Made by a program: the position numbers and the translations under genes | In this document: in pieces, positions 9,791 through 21,485 of the stretch | Layout: each line of letters opens with the position of its first letter | How positions within the stretch are numbered: position 1 is the stretch's first letter | The notes under the pieces: generated by a model | Told to the model about the DNA's origin: nothing | What the model saw: only the letters and a program-made list of their open reading frames with translations | Databases searched by the model: none | Source: Parelaphostrongylus tenuis | Lineage: Eukaryota > Nematoda > Chromadorea > Rhabditida > Metastrongylidae | Length of the DNA: 64,000 bases | Direction: 5' to 3' | NCBI GenBank assembly: GCA_019055375.1 | Contig: JAHQIW010004388.1 | Location: 62,001 to 126,000, forward strand

Positions 9791-12539
9791 GTGCATTGCA
9801 TGTCTGTTAGGTGTGTGGGAGGTGTGGATCGAAGGCCCAGCTGGTAGATCACGCAGACGCGATTCACACGTAGCATTTTGATAATCAGGATCTTTCTTCA
9901 CTTTGACGAAAATCTAGATAAAACATATGACTATGATACTCAGGCATTTCCCCTGCATGTTCATACACTTTTCGCACTGAGGCTTAGGCTTGATAACGGG
10001 TTTGGCAATATGATGTGAAAAAAGGCCTAAGCTATTAAATGATATATCAAATCTCTTCTACAATTCCAATACAGAAAACAAGAAATTTTTTTGAATGGAA
10101 AAAAATTCTCAAATAAGAAACGAAAATCCGCACGATAACGTGGGCCTGTGTGAATCACAACCTCAATTTTACGTCTCTCAAGTGCGCTGTTCATATGCCG
10201 TTAGTTCTTGGTTGGGTTGAAAAGTGTATTACTAAAGCTTCAAGTTCATAAGCGATTAGTCTGCGTAAAAGCTCGTCAAAGTGATCTTAATTTTTTTTAA
10301 TCTAAGATTTCTATTTAATAGATTCTATGACAGATAATAGGTGCTAAGTTGAAAGGATTTGTCATGACATTATGAAAATTTACTGAACGGCATCCTGTGT
10401 TACTCCTCCGCACATCATCTCTTATTTTCTGATAATCGAAATGACAGTGTGGCATGGGGAGATGCAACATGGTGTTCTCCACCCAAGACTGGCCTGAAGT
10501 TTTGTGCTTCAGTATGTCACACACCCGTATTCGTCCTATCTACAAAGGCCTTCCTTCGCTCTCGCTGAGCAATGAAACAAAGCTCACAGCTGTAACCATG
10601 TCTAAGGATTAAAAATAAATAGGCTGAAATGTCTTTTGGTTAAACCACATGACTATAAACTTCAAGCTCATTTCTGAGCTTCCAGAATATTTCTGGTTAA
10701 AGTAGAACTGAATAGAACGTACCTAATAAGGGCTGATATCGTATGAAAGATTGCCTCTCAATTCTTAAACGAATTTCATCTCAACGTACACTCTGTCTTC
10801 TAGATTGCGAAAGAACCAAGTACCCGCTTGTCGCACACAATTCCCAGAACCCTCTTGATTTATCCAGATGTTGACCTATTGCCTCTGATACTTTAGCAAA
10901 GTCGTTAGTACATCATTGTCTGTACTACCTCCACTAGTTCTTGTTGATTCTCACTATCTATCTACCTATCTATCTATCATACTATCAGATCCTGACAAGT
11001 GGTGTACTATCGATGGGGAGCCTACTAATCACAATCTAACAACACACGAATAACCTTCTACATGGTTGGCACATGATTTCTGTTGAACTATGTAAATGTT
11101 ACACATACATTCGAATCTTATAGGCTTGCCGCTTAGAGAAATCGGGCAAGTTCCCAACTCACTTCCACTGGTAGCCTTGGCACGCAGATGACCTTGAGAA
11201 AACGAAGATAAATCGAAGTACTGGGTGATCACGCACTGTTAATAGTGGCCTTTTTTCGAGGCTTCATAAATAATAGAGAATTGAAATTTGCGGCCAATCA
11301 CCTGTGAATTAAGTGTACTAACCGTGATCTCCAATGTATCACAAGGATGATTGATGGTATACCTTACTGAGGTTCTCCTCGACACATGCGTGCACTTTTA
11401 AAGAAGGAACTTTCGGCAGCCATCAATAGCGTGTTCTTCACCACTTCCAGTTGGCTGAGACCATGCTGTTGAAGGGTGGCAAATGACTGCAACTTGCCAG
11501 AATACAAAATTTGATTTTTCATCGGTTATTAAGGTGTGATGTTGGTAACTGCCACGGCACCAACATGAGTTTGTTGTTGTTGTATAGCTCTTTGCGATAG
11601 AGCAACACTAAAATGCTTCACAAGGTAAAAAGTATACGAATCGTGTCGATGTAAAACATCAAACAACTATAGGCACCTGCATAATGTCAATACTTTTACT
11701 GCATTTCAAACAAAAATGAAGCATCTGCGACAAAGAACATTTGCATGTTAGGATCCAACAATAAAAAAGACAGCTCTGTTATCGCACTGGAGCACTTTTG
11801 GTGAATATTGTTGATACTTATGCAATATTGTTTTAGCAAAACATTAATTCTTGTCAATGGTGGAAAAAGCTAGAATAAGAAAATAAAAGGTGAAAGCTGA
11901 TACAAAACAAAAAGGAATGAAGTAATCGAACTTGAGCGACATCAGCACCAAAGTCGTTTGTTTGGAAGACTTTCTTTCTACCGCAAGACGTCGTCGCATA
12001 TGACTTTGAAACTTGTTCGTTTCCGAAAATACGCACTACGGATCTCACAAAAGGCTCAGAATATAATATCAGATTGATATACACACTAGTTTCTTATAAA
12101 TTGGGGCCTTAATAATCTATAGATTGTACTTCATAACATCGGGCGACTAATACAATGCATCAAGACGATGTCCGTTCCGCTGTCATATAATATTGCCATT
12201 GACGAACATTTCACGAGTGATCTTGTTCATCCATACAAAAGCGCCCTTTGTGGTTAAAAGATGCAGAAGTAAATTATACACAACTGGAAGCATTATCTTC
12301 TTCAAGCACCTTAATGCTTTTCAAAAGTTCAATTTTTGTGAGGGCGCGGGAGAAGTACTGTCAATTTTATATTTCGTCAATTTTAGCTTCAGTATAATAT
12401 TTTTCATTAGTTCTGATAATTTTGTTGAATTCTTTGTTTAATTTTGATCTGAAATCTGCTTTGTTTATTTGTCTTTCTTCAGTTGTGCTCAAATTATAAT
12501 CCACAAAAATGAATGTATCGCAGTAGGTGGGTTGCACAA
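9791..12539. other. Long stretch without a supported gene
   Basis: A TCTA-type short tandem run lies near 10958-10978. Two minus-strand frames have mildly protein-like composition (10315-10524 with SWVENTMLHLPMPHCHFDYQ; 11029-11232 with GTCPISLSGKPIRFEC), but neither has a good splice frame or a recognised family. Nothing else is supported. Confidence 0.4.
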
Positions 12540-13560
12540 GACCTAATGAAACGGCCGACATCGTTGAATAAAACTGGCAGCATACCAGCAAGTGTCTACA
12601 GAGCTGTGGAACGTTCCAGAGAGAGCGGAGAGATCGAGTAAAGTCCTCCGAAACGTCGTCCAGCCGCCACGTCTACTCTGCATCACATTCAGACCCATTA
12701 TCAGATTAAACGTAATCCCGAGCGTTCGATGTACAAAATGCAAATCAGCTTGAGATCGGCGAGCTGGAGCATTCGAAACATTGTCATAATTAAGCTGAAG
12801 CTGCTCAGCTAGAAGATCGCTACTGTTCACTTCTGAAGAAGAAGATGGAAGAAGAACGGCTTTCAAAAACTGGCCGAATGATTCGTTTGCTAGCTGGTGC
12901 CCGTTTGTCGGAGGTGTCTTTTACAGATCAGATGATATTCACACTCGAGCGGCTCCACAATCGCCAGAATTGATGTGAACCTTTCAAAAAGGGTCAGGAG
13001 AGGTCCATAGTCGCAAAAAGCCGTAGGCCGCAGATTTTCCGACCTTTGTGATGGTCTGGGCCAGCATTTGCGCCACCGTAAAGACGCTGTCTGCTTCATC
13101 AACGGAAACTTCAAAATCAACGCTTCCACCTGTCAGCAGAATATATTAGAGGGAATACTGGAGCCTTCGAGTATTCACATTATGACGCCGACGTATTTAC
13201 GCTTCAGCAGGACTGACATTCTGCGGATTCCGCTCGCTTAACGATTGTCATCTGTCAGAAGCTGTTTCCAGCTTTTTGGGGCAAGGATATTTGGCTTTCA
13301 AAGTCGCCGTATCTTATCCAAAGGATTACTCGTTGAGGTCCATACAAGAAGAAAAAGTCTTAACTAGTTGTTACACTAGTGCAACTAGTGTAGACGCGCT
13401 TGGGACCGAACTGCGGTAGAAACGTTTGCGAGCATTTTTGAAATTTCCACGAGCGACGTCGTAAATGTTTAGAGGCCAAAGGAGGCGCTTCTGAGGATTT
13501 ATTGGAACTTCGCTGTTTATCGCTATAGCTGCTGATCTAATGAACGTAATCACCCCTTCA
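12540..13560 (+). pseudogene. Degenerate Tc1-like (DDE/D) transposase
   Basis: Reading the plus strand across frames gives a Tc1-family transposase in the right order: helix-turn-helix remnant IPASVYRAVERSRESG (about 12575), KRNPERSMYKMQ and SIRNIV (about 12710-12780), LSKTGRMIRLLAGARLSEV, first catalytic region FTDQMIFTLERLHNRQN (12919 on), HRKDAVCFINGNFKINAS, second catalytic LQQD (13202-13213) followed by a stop, FWGKDIW, and a third site SPYLIQ where SPDLNP is usual, so the catalytic D is now Y. It ends EEKVLTSCYTSATSVDALG. Many frameshifts and stops; inactive. The open frames on the opposite strand here are shadows of this gene. Confidence 0.72.
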
Positions 13561-13612
13561 TCTGAGTAAAGTAATTTGCTTATGCAGTATTTTTTTACTA
13601 TTAAAATATACT

Positions 13613-13842
13613 TCGCTTGAGGCGATTGAATGCATACCTAGCCTGCACAATGACTCCCAGTGCCCTCTGACTGTATCGAGTCATACTGATTATCCTCCCA
13701 GACAACTCTCCAACCAGCCCGGCACCAATTTACCGACACCGTAGGCATGAATGGGAATGGCTTGATAAGTTATGAGCGCGAGATCAAGCCATCGACCTTG
13801 TCTGCGACGCAGAGCACCTCTAACCACTGCGCCACGTGCGCT
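13613..13842 (-). repeat. tRNA-derived SINE, family A (tail-truncated)
   Basis: Minus-strand copy: head GTGGCGCAGTGGTTAGAG near 13836, then CAAGGTCGATGGCTTGATCT and the body blocks down to AGGTATGCATTCAATCGCC. The 3' tail is missing. Confidence 0.65.
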
Positions 13843-13847
13843 CTATA

Positions 13848-14003
13848 TACAAGTATATATATATATATGTATATATATATATGCATATGCACATCTATAT
13901 ATAAACCTATATACATATATATACACATATAAATACATTTATGTACATTTTATACATATATATATACATATATGTGCATATATAATATATATATATGTAT
14001 ATA

Positions 14004-14045
<42 letters not shown>
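13848..14045. repeat. TA-rich microsatellite
   Basis: About 200 bases of (TA)n interrupted by TG/CA steps, ending in a long pure (AT)n run at about 14000-14042. The open frames through it are artefacts of the repeat. Confidence 0.9.
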
Positions 14046-14046
<1 letters not shown>

Positions 14047-14049
14047 GTT

Positions 14050-14945
14050 CTTTTTAAATAGACAGGGACAAATGAAAAAAACGACTTTATTTGCTGGAAA
14101 GAAACTTTTCATTTCTTTGGTAAGCATTCGAAAGCTGAGACTTCAGGCTACAGCCCTATGTCGCCTGCTTTTTGAAACATCCCTGTATATCGCTGCAGCA
14201 TCCACATCAAAGAATTTTAGTTCGCGCTCGCCTTTCGCCCTTCATTTGCATCACACGTAAAATTCGCTGGAAGCCGAAAAGCATATCATTTTATAGAGAG
14301 ATTTCCTTAATATCTTATTCAATCATAAATCTGGAGTTTCTTTCAAAGCAGAGGAGAAATCCTTATTTGATTAACAAGAAATCGACTGTCCCGCTTCGCC
14401 CTTCTCGCCGCCTCGTCCGCCCTGCCACGTCCCTTGCCACGGCATTTGTCTTGTCGGATAGTCGATAAACAACGTTGGCAAAGATGTAAAACTCGATCCT
14501 ATTTACCCTGATAAACCGTATTTCCAGGAAATAAGCACATCGCTAGAATCAGGTTTCATAACGCTATCATATGATCACTATTAGTCTAATAAGGAGCTCT
14601 GTCCGGCGAGGTTTAAAGCACAAATCACAAGATCAAATAGATCTAAAGATGGAAAAAGCTTTCTAAGAATCAAACACATTTTTGAGTTTTTCAAAACTTG
14701 TGCTATAGTTTGAGTGCTAGCACTTTAAGGAAGAAGTTTTATTCAGAGATATATAAACAAGATAAGATGAAAAAAACACGTGGTTTTATGGAACATAATT
14801 TTATTAGAATCTTACTGCATTATAAGGGGATGCTTTGAAAAACCGGCAACGTGGGTGCAGCCTCAGGTCTCAGCTTTTGAATAGTTACTAACACTTCTGT
14901 GAAAAGTTTCTCTCCAGCGAATATGGTCTGTTTTTAGTTTGTTCC
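14050..14945. repeat. Foldback element, family C
   Basis: Left arm 14062-14300 (AGGGACAAATGAAAAAAACG, CTGGAAAGAAACTTTTCATT, AAGCTGAGACTTCAGGCTAC) and an inverted right arm about 14690-14915 (GCAGCCTCAGGTCTCAGCTT, AAAAGTTTCTCTCCAGCGAA). The arms pair as a long imperfect hairpin around a middle of about 400 bases without coding content. Confidence 0.6.
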
Positions 14946-15029
14946 TTTCTAATCATACCCGACTAAGCCTATTAATGATTGGTGGCTGACAGCTGTCATA
15001 GTGATATTGAAGAATGAGTGGTGGTGCGA

Positions 15030-15140
15030 ATGTACCTCGGTGGTGTAGGGGTGGCACACGTCCCCGGTATGGATGGAACGCAGGTTTGACTCCCGCCTGA
15101 AGTCGTATTTTTGCTCATCACTCAATTCTTTAAGGTGTTT
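15030..15140 (+). repeat. tRNA-derived SINE, family F
   Basis: CCTCGGTGGTGTAGGGGTGG (A-box region), CAGGTTTGACTCCCG (B box), tail with TTGCTCATCACTCAA. Very similar to the copy at 31755-31860. Confidence 0.55.
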
Positions 15141-15230
15141 ATGAAACATTACACTGGCCGCACTCCGTTCTCTGTCATATGGCTCGGAACATGCTTAGTT
15201 GAGAAACAAATATTGACTATCTTTATGTTG

Positions 15231-15436
15231 TTAATTTATTGAGTAGAGTAGTTGTTTCATTTCCTTCTCATACAGGGCATTGGAATTCTGAACGTCGATC
15301 AGTCGATCGATCAGAGTGATGTGTCGACCAGTAACATTAGGTTGTCCAACCGGTATCTCTCTAAAATAATAGTGACAAGCTCTTTCAACTTTGAACCCGT
15401 AGTCTGCCGTACAATCTGTCACAAAGAAATATTAGA
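15231..15436 (-). CDS. Possible last exon of an unknown gene
   Basis: Minus strand: acceptor-like CTTTGTGACAG at about 15420 opens into TADYGFKVERACHYYFREIP, VGQPNVTGRHITLIDRL and NALYEKEMKQLLYSIN, then a stop. AATAAA overlaps the stop region, as a poly(A) signal would. The composition is protein-like but no family is recognised and no upstream exon can be joined. Confidence 0.25.
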
Positions 15437-15519
15437 TATAATAGTTTACCTCATTTTCCCAATTTCTTGAATTATCGAGCCTTCACAAGCTTGACAAATC
15501 AACTGCATTCTGATATTAC

Positions 15520-15860
15520 GATAACATGATTTGAGCCTTTTATGAGATCTGGTATTGCATTCATATAGTACTAGACAGGCTTGTTTTGCCTTTCCAGGTA
15601 TGACTCATTTTCTTACCAGCCACAAGCTCGGTTGCTGATCACTGCAATGTTAGGAGATTTTATCACCTGACTTGCAGTGATTTGTTATTCGACGCCGACT
15701 CCTCTATAAGTAGGGGCATATCTTCCTGAGCCCGGCTGAACCAAAAAGAGCCCTACTACTGATGAGCTTAGAAAGGCGAAACAGCCCGTCTAGTACTGTA
15801 GAAGTGCAATACCAGACCTCATAAAAGGCGCGAAACATGTTATGATTTCATCGGATAGTT
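15520..15860. repeat. Inverted-repeat element carrying a hammerhead in its right arm
   Basis: The right arm (about 15671-15855) reads TATAAGTA (15705-15712), a hammerhead (15754-15795), then GCAATACCAGACCTCATAAA. The left arm (about 15520-15650), read on the minus strand, has GTCTAGTACTA then GCAATACCAGATCTCATAAA, but the ribozyme core is damaged. The hinge is a small palindrome: ATCACTGCAA (15649 region) against TTGCAGTGAT (about 15673). So each arm had one outward-facing ribozyme, with the right one intact. Confidence 0.6.
15754..15795 (+). ncRNA. Type-I hammerhead ribozyme motif, complete core
   Basis: Stem I TACTA (15754-15758) pairs with TAGTA (15791-15795). Core CTGATGA is 15759-15765. 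Stem II is GCT (15766-15768) with GGC (15775-15777) and a 6-base loop. GAA is 15778-15780. Stem III is AC/GT with a 5-base loop, and the cleavage base is C15790. All invariant positions are present. A TATA-like box lies about 45 bases upstream. Self-cleavage is predicted, not shown. Confidence 0.68.
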
Positions 15861-17485
15861 CTTGTTTTTGAGCGATGCCTATATGGGCAGACGAAGGAAG
15901 AGCTATGATTCAACTCTATTTGTCTGACGTTTCGACGTCTTCGTCTTTTTATTTTTCCCCGCGAGCCACCTGCTAGCCAGATGTGCAACAACAGGCTATC
16001 TTGACAAACTAACACTGCACGTTAATTTTTCCTCTGTTTCAGTTGCTTGCAACGCTTTCATGTTCTGCAGAGTCAATACCCTTTTCAAAAGCATCCCTTG
16101 TTCTCGTAGATGAAGAGTCTCTTCAGGTTCAATCGAACAACCTCAAAAGATCACCACCAACTAACCTTTCTTTTTCCATAAACTTTTGCGCTTTTTGAAC
16201 CCTCTTGAAATATTTCGTAATGGTCTCACACTAATCAAAGTTTTATTTTTGCTCTATTAATACTGCCGCACCTTATCGGTATAAGTCCATTTGTCCTTAA
16301 CTTGTCTATTGTTAGTTTCGTTGAGACGAAAGTGTATTAGGTTATTTGTGCGGCGGAAGTTTGTACAACTAAACACAGTGTAGTCAAGTATTCTGGAAGG
16401 GCTGGCAAGGTGATGCGGTCTGTAACAATCCTAAGCGCTGACTGTCTCTCAATCATACTGCTTATAACATTCCTAAATTCTGACTGTCACTTGAATATAT
16501 GGTAATAACATTTCCATGTGCATCTAATTGCCTATGTTTTATTCCACATGTGTATCATGGCTTTTACATGTGTATCTAAATGTCTATAAATCAGACTAGT
16601 TGAGACGAAATGGCGATGCTTCAGAGATAGGCATTGGTGCTCGTTCCATAGATAAACCAGGTCAATACCACTACGGTTAGAGCTCCGAAAACGCATATCA
16701 CTTTCCTTCTTTGTCTCCATCTTGTTCTGAATCTCTAAATCTGTCCATCCTAGACAATGTTCTACAGCATAGAACGCCCAATTCGGAGTCTTATAGAGAC
16801 AAGCTACCTACTAAGGTATTTCCATACGGATCTCTTTTAGATGTCCAATATTGTAAAGAAATTGTGTTTCGGAAATAAGAAATTAGGCGATAGAAACGTG
16901 TAATATGAACTGAAACCATGATCTCTCCTCAAAAACATGGTTTTTCCTACTGAAAATGCCAATTTTGAGAAGTATGGACGTTTTTTTTTTTTTTGCTAAA
17001 ATCCTTATATAGGTCTCCTCGGTGATACGACGTCTTTTCGTGACGATAGAGTATCTCTAACCTCTACACTTTGCTATATATGTATCAACAAATCCGCTGT
17101 GAAGTTTGAGCAAGAAGGTAGTACTCTTAGTGAAAATGACAAGTTCTCTTTTTTGGTAAAGCGTACTGAGGGCGCCTTTTCATGGATCATGTCCGGTAGT
17201 AAGATCTGCGTTTCTCAGGCTACCAAGACTACAGAAAGCCTAGTGAAAAACTGTGCCCTGCGAAAAAAAGCTACTAAAGAGCAGGTGCATGGAAAACCAT
17301 GTACACCGTCTTCAAAAGGTTAGGTTCACAACTTCACAAATCCTGAAGTTGTTGGGGAACCATCACGGTTCATTTGTCCAAACCATGTCATCTGAGCACT
17401 TAACACTTTTTCTCCCCGCAGCATGAATTCAGTTGAATGTTCTCTGACACGGACGTTTACAGGCCTACGACATCAGAGTCAAGGA
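15861..17485. other. Long stretch without a supported gene
   Basis: One region near 16040-16160 is open on both strands with protein-like composition (plus strand after a TTTCAG acceptor; minus strand with LLKRVLTLQNMKALQATE), so the strand cannot be decided. A 14-base T run lies near 16981-16994. Nothing else is supported. Confidence 0.35.
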
Positions 17486-17487
17486 TT

Positions 17488-18010
17488 CTAATCAGAATTA
17501 GATGATAGTAAAAACTTTAACAGAAGCCCTAAATATTCATCAATAACAGTAACCGAGAACGAAGCGCGTGCTGGAAATTTAGGCGCAATGTATGCTGAAA
17601 TAATCATATTAGGTCTGCTTATGAGTTTCAGCTTTAGAGCAATAAACGCCAAATTTATTGACCAGAAATAATCAAGATTGCTCAACAATACTTCGAACCA
17701 TGCGCCATCAGCTTTGAACACATTTCTGTTATCTCTCAGGTAACATAACAGTACCAAGCACATAGAACTTGTCACCCTTGCATTCAAAAAAAAAAAATGG
17801 CAGTCGTTGGCGCAAATGATTGAAGTCGCTGAACGTGTTCTTGCTCAGAGTCAATTTCCTCTTAGTCAATTTGGCGACATCGAGCCTGGCGTTGTTTCGA
17901 AGCAGGACAAGATTTTGATGACGTCCAAGTGACAGAGCCCGACTGTACCGGTTTGGATGCTCACAGTAGCACCTGGCGTTGATCGTCTCTCCGGCTGGCA
18001 ACAAGTTTTA
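17488..18010 (-). pseudogene. Degenerate mariner transposase, C-terminal half
   Basis: Minus strand: LLPAGETINARCYC (near 18000), then LLRNNARLDVAKLTKRKL, which aligns with the mariner block LLHDNARPH followed by the helix to the third catalytic residue; the D of DNARPH is N here. Downstream lie ADGAWFE, the usual mariner ending, and the 3' untranslated block ATTATTTCTGGTCAATAAAT. Frame breaks separate these blocks. The mariner 3' block recurs in the hairpins at 28.6-29.3 and 30.5-31.15 kb. Confidence 0.62.
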
Positions 18011-18891
18011 GTCCCGGTACAATTCGTGACGACGGACCGTTCCAGTATCCAGCTAAGTAAGTTTATTGAATGCTGGAATGTAAAAGACCCGTATTACAAC
18101 TCGTAGACGTGATGTAATTGCTGACTTGATAATATTTCCTTAAACTACTTATGTGAGCTATACAGCTACTGAATAGAGGGTCAAAAGCTTAACCCTTCCA
18201 GGACCGCCAGTTGTAATCGCAACGCCCAGTGCAAATTGCAGCCCCGGTGCGCGATTCAGTACTTGATTTGGGTTTTTCACCGCTTTGAGAGGAAATGTGG
18301 AGTTTCTTGTACAGCTCGATAGTTTAAGAATTCTTCTACATGCTCGTATGTTTTTAATGCAAAAAAATATGTCCATTTTTGAGAAAAAAAAAGCTTTCTT
18401 TTACTACACAATCACAGTGATGTTGGCATTTTTGTCAATCGTAATAAGTTTCATGAAGAAAATAATGGTTTAATTCCATCAGTTTTGTTGTATTTTGTTA
18501 TAAACAATTCTTGAGAGTTAGGGTGATTGAAAATCGGAAAACAATGAATAATGTAAAACAATGAATAACAATGAACAAAATAATGAATAACAATGAACAA
18601 AACAATGAATAACAATGAATATGCCAAAAAAATGAATATGTCATAAACCTGTTGAACAGTGCATGAGATACGAAGCGAAACGCAGCTTTCGTTTTACTGT
18701 TCTTACAGCTCATTAAAAACGTACGTTTGCTAATCAATTTGGAAATTAAGTTTATATTTAGACTCGTCATTTCTCAATCTATCAAAAAATTAACAAACTT
18801 CGAAAAACCTTTGTTATGCGAAAAGTCCATGTAAACACAAGTGCAAATCACACTGTGCACTGCGAAGAAAAAAAAACGCAGCTTCTGTTCA
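18011..18891. other. Spacer with a short tandem repeat
   Basis: Apart from the tandem array at 18535-18640 there is only AT-rich sequence with weak family C similarity near 18290-18480. No gene is supported. Confidence 0.4.
18535..18640. repeat. Minisatellite, about 22-base unit
   Basis: Four to five imperfect copies of a unit built from ACAATGAATAACAATGAAC. No coding potential. Confidence 0.75.
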
Positions 18892-18952
18892 AATATGCCT
18901 GGTAATCATTTTTGAGCCATGCATGTGGTCTGTTGTAGGTCAACCTAAACAA

Positions 18953-18995
18953 CCCGATACACGTGTTTTGGTCTTGACAATCTCGTCAGTCGGGC
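18953..18995 (-). ncRNA. Degenerate hammerhead (left arm, family E copy 1)
   Basis: Minus strand: CCCGA, core CTGACGA, an imperfect stem II, then AAAAC where GAAAC is required, the palindrome ACACGTGT, A, and TCGGG closing stem I. One core change (G12 to A) probably inactivates it. Confidence 0.4.
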
Positions 18996-19169
18996 AGTAT
19001 CCTTGATCTTTAGCCAATCCTCTCGCGGGAACCCAACCCTTATAGAGAGTTGGCGAGGACAATCATTTTGCACGTGCCATTCAGTGATATTTTCAATGTT
19101 TGTTGTCGCCAACTCTTTGTAAGGGTTAGCCTTCTCCGAGAGGACTGGCTAAAAAGACAAAGGGTACTG

Positions 19170-19211
19170 CCCGACTGACGAGGTTGTCAAGGCCGAAACA
19201 CGTGCTTCGGG
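19170..19211 (+). ncRNA. Near-complete hammerhead (right arm, family E copy 1)
   Basis: Stem I CCCGA (19170-19174) pairs with TCGGG (19207-19211). Core CTGACGA is 19175-19181. Stem II is GGTT/GGCC and GAA is 19195-19197. The base that should be U16.1 is C (19205), so stem III closure is weakened. Confidence 0.45.
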
Positions 19212-19272
19212 TTCTACAGGTTGCTCTATAATCGACCATATGCATGACTCAAAAACGATTATCAGGCATATT

Positions 19273-20615
19273 GGATGTTGAGCGTGGTCTCAAGAAAACA
19301 CTCGAAACGAAAAATGCTCTATATTATAAAATTCGTTAGCTTAGTCGAGCAGACATGTAAGTACTTTTTGCGTGGATTCGAATCGAGTGGATGATAGACT
19401 GATGTTGATATCAAAAAAATTTTTCCCCCATATTTTTTTAAAGCACAGCTAGAGATTTTTCTTAGCGATCTCTGTCAAAATATCTCTATCAAAGAAGTCT
19501 ATCAATCAATAAGGAGAAGTGCAGCAAAAACCAGATGCAAACAAAATCATCAGTCAGAACTCTGATATAATTTTTTTACGCTTTTTTGAAATGTGGTATG
19601 TCCAGTGGCTTACGTACGTTTCGGCCACCTCACTCGCCTCATCTGAGCCACGCGCCTCGCTAATCACCCCTACTGTAGTAGAGGAACGTAGAACTCTGAC
19701 CAAGATAAGTCATATATGACGTAGTCCGCGTAATTTGCTCAACACGATTGAATTATGCGCGTCACTTTGCTCTCAGTATCTGAGAAGACTACAAAGTATA
19801 AACACATTCATATAGGGCAGAAAACAAGTTTCTTCAAAATTAGGGGGAGGGGGGAGGGGGAAGAGCGAAGGGAGAAAGGCTTCAATCGTATTAAAAATGC
19901 TATAATGTCCGTGTTTTACCCTATACTGATTTAAGCCTTTCGGAATGGCAGTCAATTGATTGCGCAGCGCAACTCTTGAAAGGCGCGCGATTTTCGTTCA
20001 TTCGTTAAGGTTTTTTCTTCCAGTCAAAAAGTAGAACTTCAGATTTTTTGTGTTAGTCTGATACTCCATGATTTTCTCTACATGGTCATATGTTTTTAAT
20101 GCATATATAACTTTTCTGTACAAAAGAAAACTTTGAGTGCGAAACGTAATCTTCTTTTCGCTCTTACAGCGTTCTTTGTTAACTTTATGAAAAAACTAAC
20201 TGTAACGTCGAAATCCTCGAGATTCGTGCTACCGAACCATTAGAAGAATTAAGAGAAAAGTCATATACATGAGTCCCAACTGAGCAAACAAAGCAGACTG
20301 AGTGTGAAACATAATCGTATTTTCACTGTTACAACGTAATAAAAAGTGTTTTTTCGAAAGTCAGAATTTTTAGAATTTCAGAGATTTAAGCTTTTGAATG
20401 ATCACCAGGTATCTGAGAGAAAATCTTTGTCCAGCGAGAAAAGCTTTCAAACAATCGTGTACCTCGTCGAGTACACGCCGTCCCTTAGGGATTACTTTAT
20501 ATCCGTTAATGTTGATCGATATATAGAAAACTTTTAACCTCAGACGGAATTGGAACGCGTATCTCATCGCTTTCGGACAAAATCCCTACCTCGTATTGCA
20601 GAAAGAGTGATAGCA
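19273..20615. other. Stretch without a supported gene
   Basis: Holds a G-rich run at 19842-19872 (GGGGGAGGGGGGAGGGGG, possible G-quadruplex) and a diverged family C fragment at about 20080-20480. No gene is supported. Confidence 0.4.
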
Positions 20616-20619
20616 GAAC

Positions 20620-20735
20620 ACGGGCCCGGTAGTGCAATTGGTTAGCGCGCGCCCGCGGAAAAGGTGGCATACATGTTCGAATCCCGGCTGAGGTTTCGAA
20701 TTTTTCATATCACTCAGCATTGTCGGATATGTATA
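20620..20735 (+). repeat. tRNA-derived SINE, family F
   Basis: CCCGGTAGTGCAATTGGTTAGC (A box), TGTTCGAATCCCGGC (B box), tail ATATCACTCAGCATTG. Confidence 0.6.
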
Positions 20736-21069
20736 CATATGTAATATACAACATTATACCTCCACAAAACGGACAAATGAGAAGACTTCTCGTTAACTTG
20801 AATAATCACAAATGTACAGTCACGAAGGCCTATACGATGGCGCTAGTTCAATAAAAAAATTTTTTTCATAAGAACATTTTACACTCAATGTTAATGATAA
20901 GCTGAGTTGGGTAAAATTTTTTTAGAAATACTAAAAAAAATTCTCACCTCTAATCGTTAGAGTAACTTCCTGGTACAAGTATGACCTAATGCGAAATGAA
21001 AACGTGCTCCAATCGTGGCAGCATGAACAGGTTCTTCTCTTACTTCCTGTTCACATCAGTAGGGTGATT

Positions 21070-21330
21070 GCCGTGGTGGTGGTGGTGGGTGATGATGGTG
21101 GCGTGATCGGCCCCACCCTCTTATCAACGTCATTTGAATTCCGTCCGCGCCGAAAGCTCTCCTAGGTAACTCATTCCTTCTCCTCGCTCTCCTCTTCCTC
21201 CCTGCCTTCTTCATCCTCCTGCTCTTTTTTCCTCCCCTCCTCTTCCTGTTCTTCCTCCTCCTTGTCCTTCTACTCCCTCCTCCTCCTCCTCTCCCTCCTC
21301 CCCGCTCCTTCCCCCCCCCCCCCCCCAGTC
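21070..21330. repeat. GGT microsatellite and long polypyrimidine tract
   Basis: (GGT)n/(GAT)n at about 21072-21102, then an almost pure C/T tract from 21172 to 21330 including about 17 consecutive C at 21310-21326. It lies upstream of the GnT-I gene; a regulatory role is not shown. Confidence 0.8.
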
Positions 21331-21474
21331 TTCTTCGAATTCCAACCTTTGTGTCTCTCCATTTTTTGTTGTTGTAATAATTTCCCTAGCATTCCTTACG
21401 CTATGTGTCATCTTCTCTGTCGATTTACTCGATCGTCCTTCATCTAATCCCTTTGTTATCTTGATCTCCGTTCT

Positions 21475-21485
21475 CTGACTTTCAG
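21475..21485 (+). promoter_or_regulatory. Possible trans-splice acceptor for the GnT-I mRNA
   Basis: TCTGACTTTCAG about 108 bases before the exon 1 ATG fits a spliced-leader acceptor. A two-codon upstream ORF (ATGTTTTAA) lies between. This is inference from consensus only. Confidence 0.25.

Larger units (their letters stand above)
18892..19272. repeat. Foldback element, family E, with a hammerhead-like motif in each arm
   Basis: Inverted ends AATATGCCTG (18892) and CAGGCATATT (19272). Each arm then carries a GAGCCATGCATGTGGTC-type block and the hammerhead-like block, followed inward by AGCCAATCCTCTC/GAGAGGACTGGCT. The arms are about 150 bases. The ribozyme-like motifs face outward: left on the minus strand (18953-18995), right on the plus strand (19170-19211). 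Confidence 0.72.

Noticed and set aside
12543..13129. Minus-strand frames with protein-like composition
   Set aside because: The plus strand of the same region reads as a degenerate Tc1-like transposase with catalytic blocks in order, so the antisense frames are shadows.
13772..14260. 162-codon plus-strand ORF rich in Tyr and Ile
   Set aside because: It is the translation of a TA microsatellite joined to a foldback arm.
16532..16730. Minus-strand frame with a basic stretch and one hydrophobic segment (RWRQRRKVICVFGALTVVV), like a type II membrane anchor
   Set aside because: No in-frame start codon or donor site and no downstream exon that continues it; left out of the features.
18535..18640. 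CRISPR-like short repeats
   Set aside because: A continuous tandem array without spacers in a eukaryotic setting.
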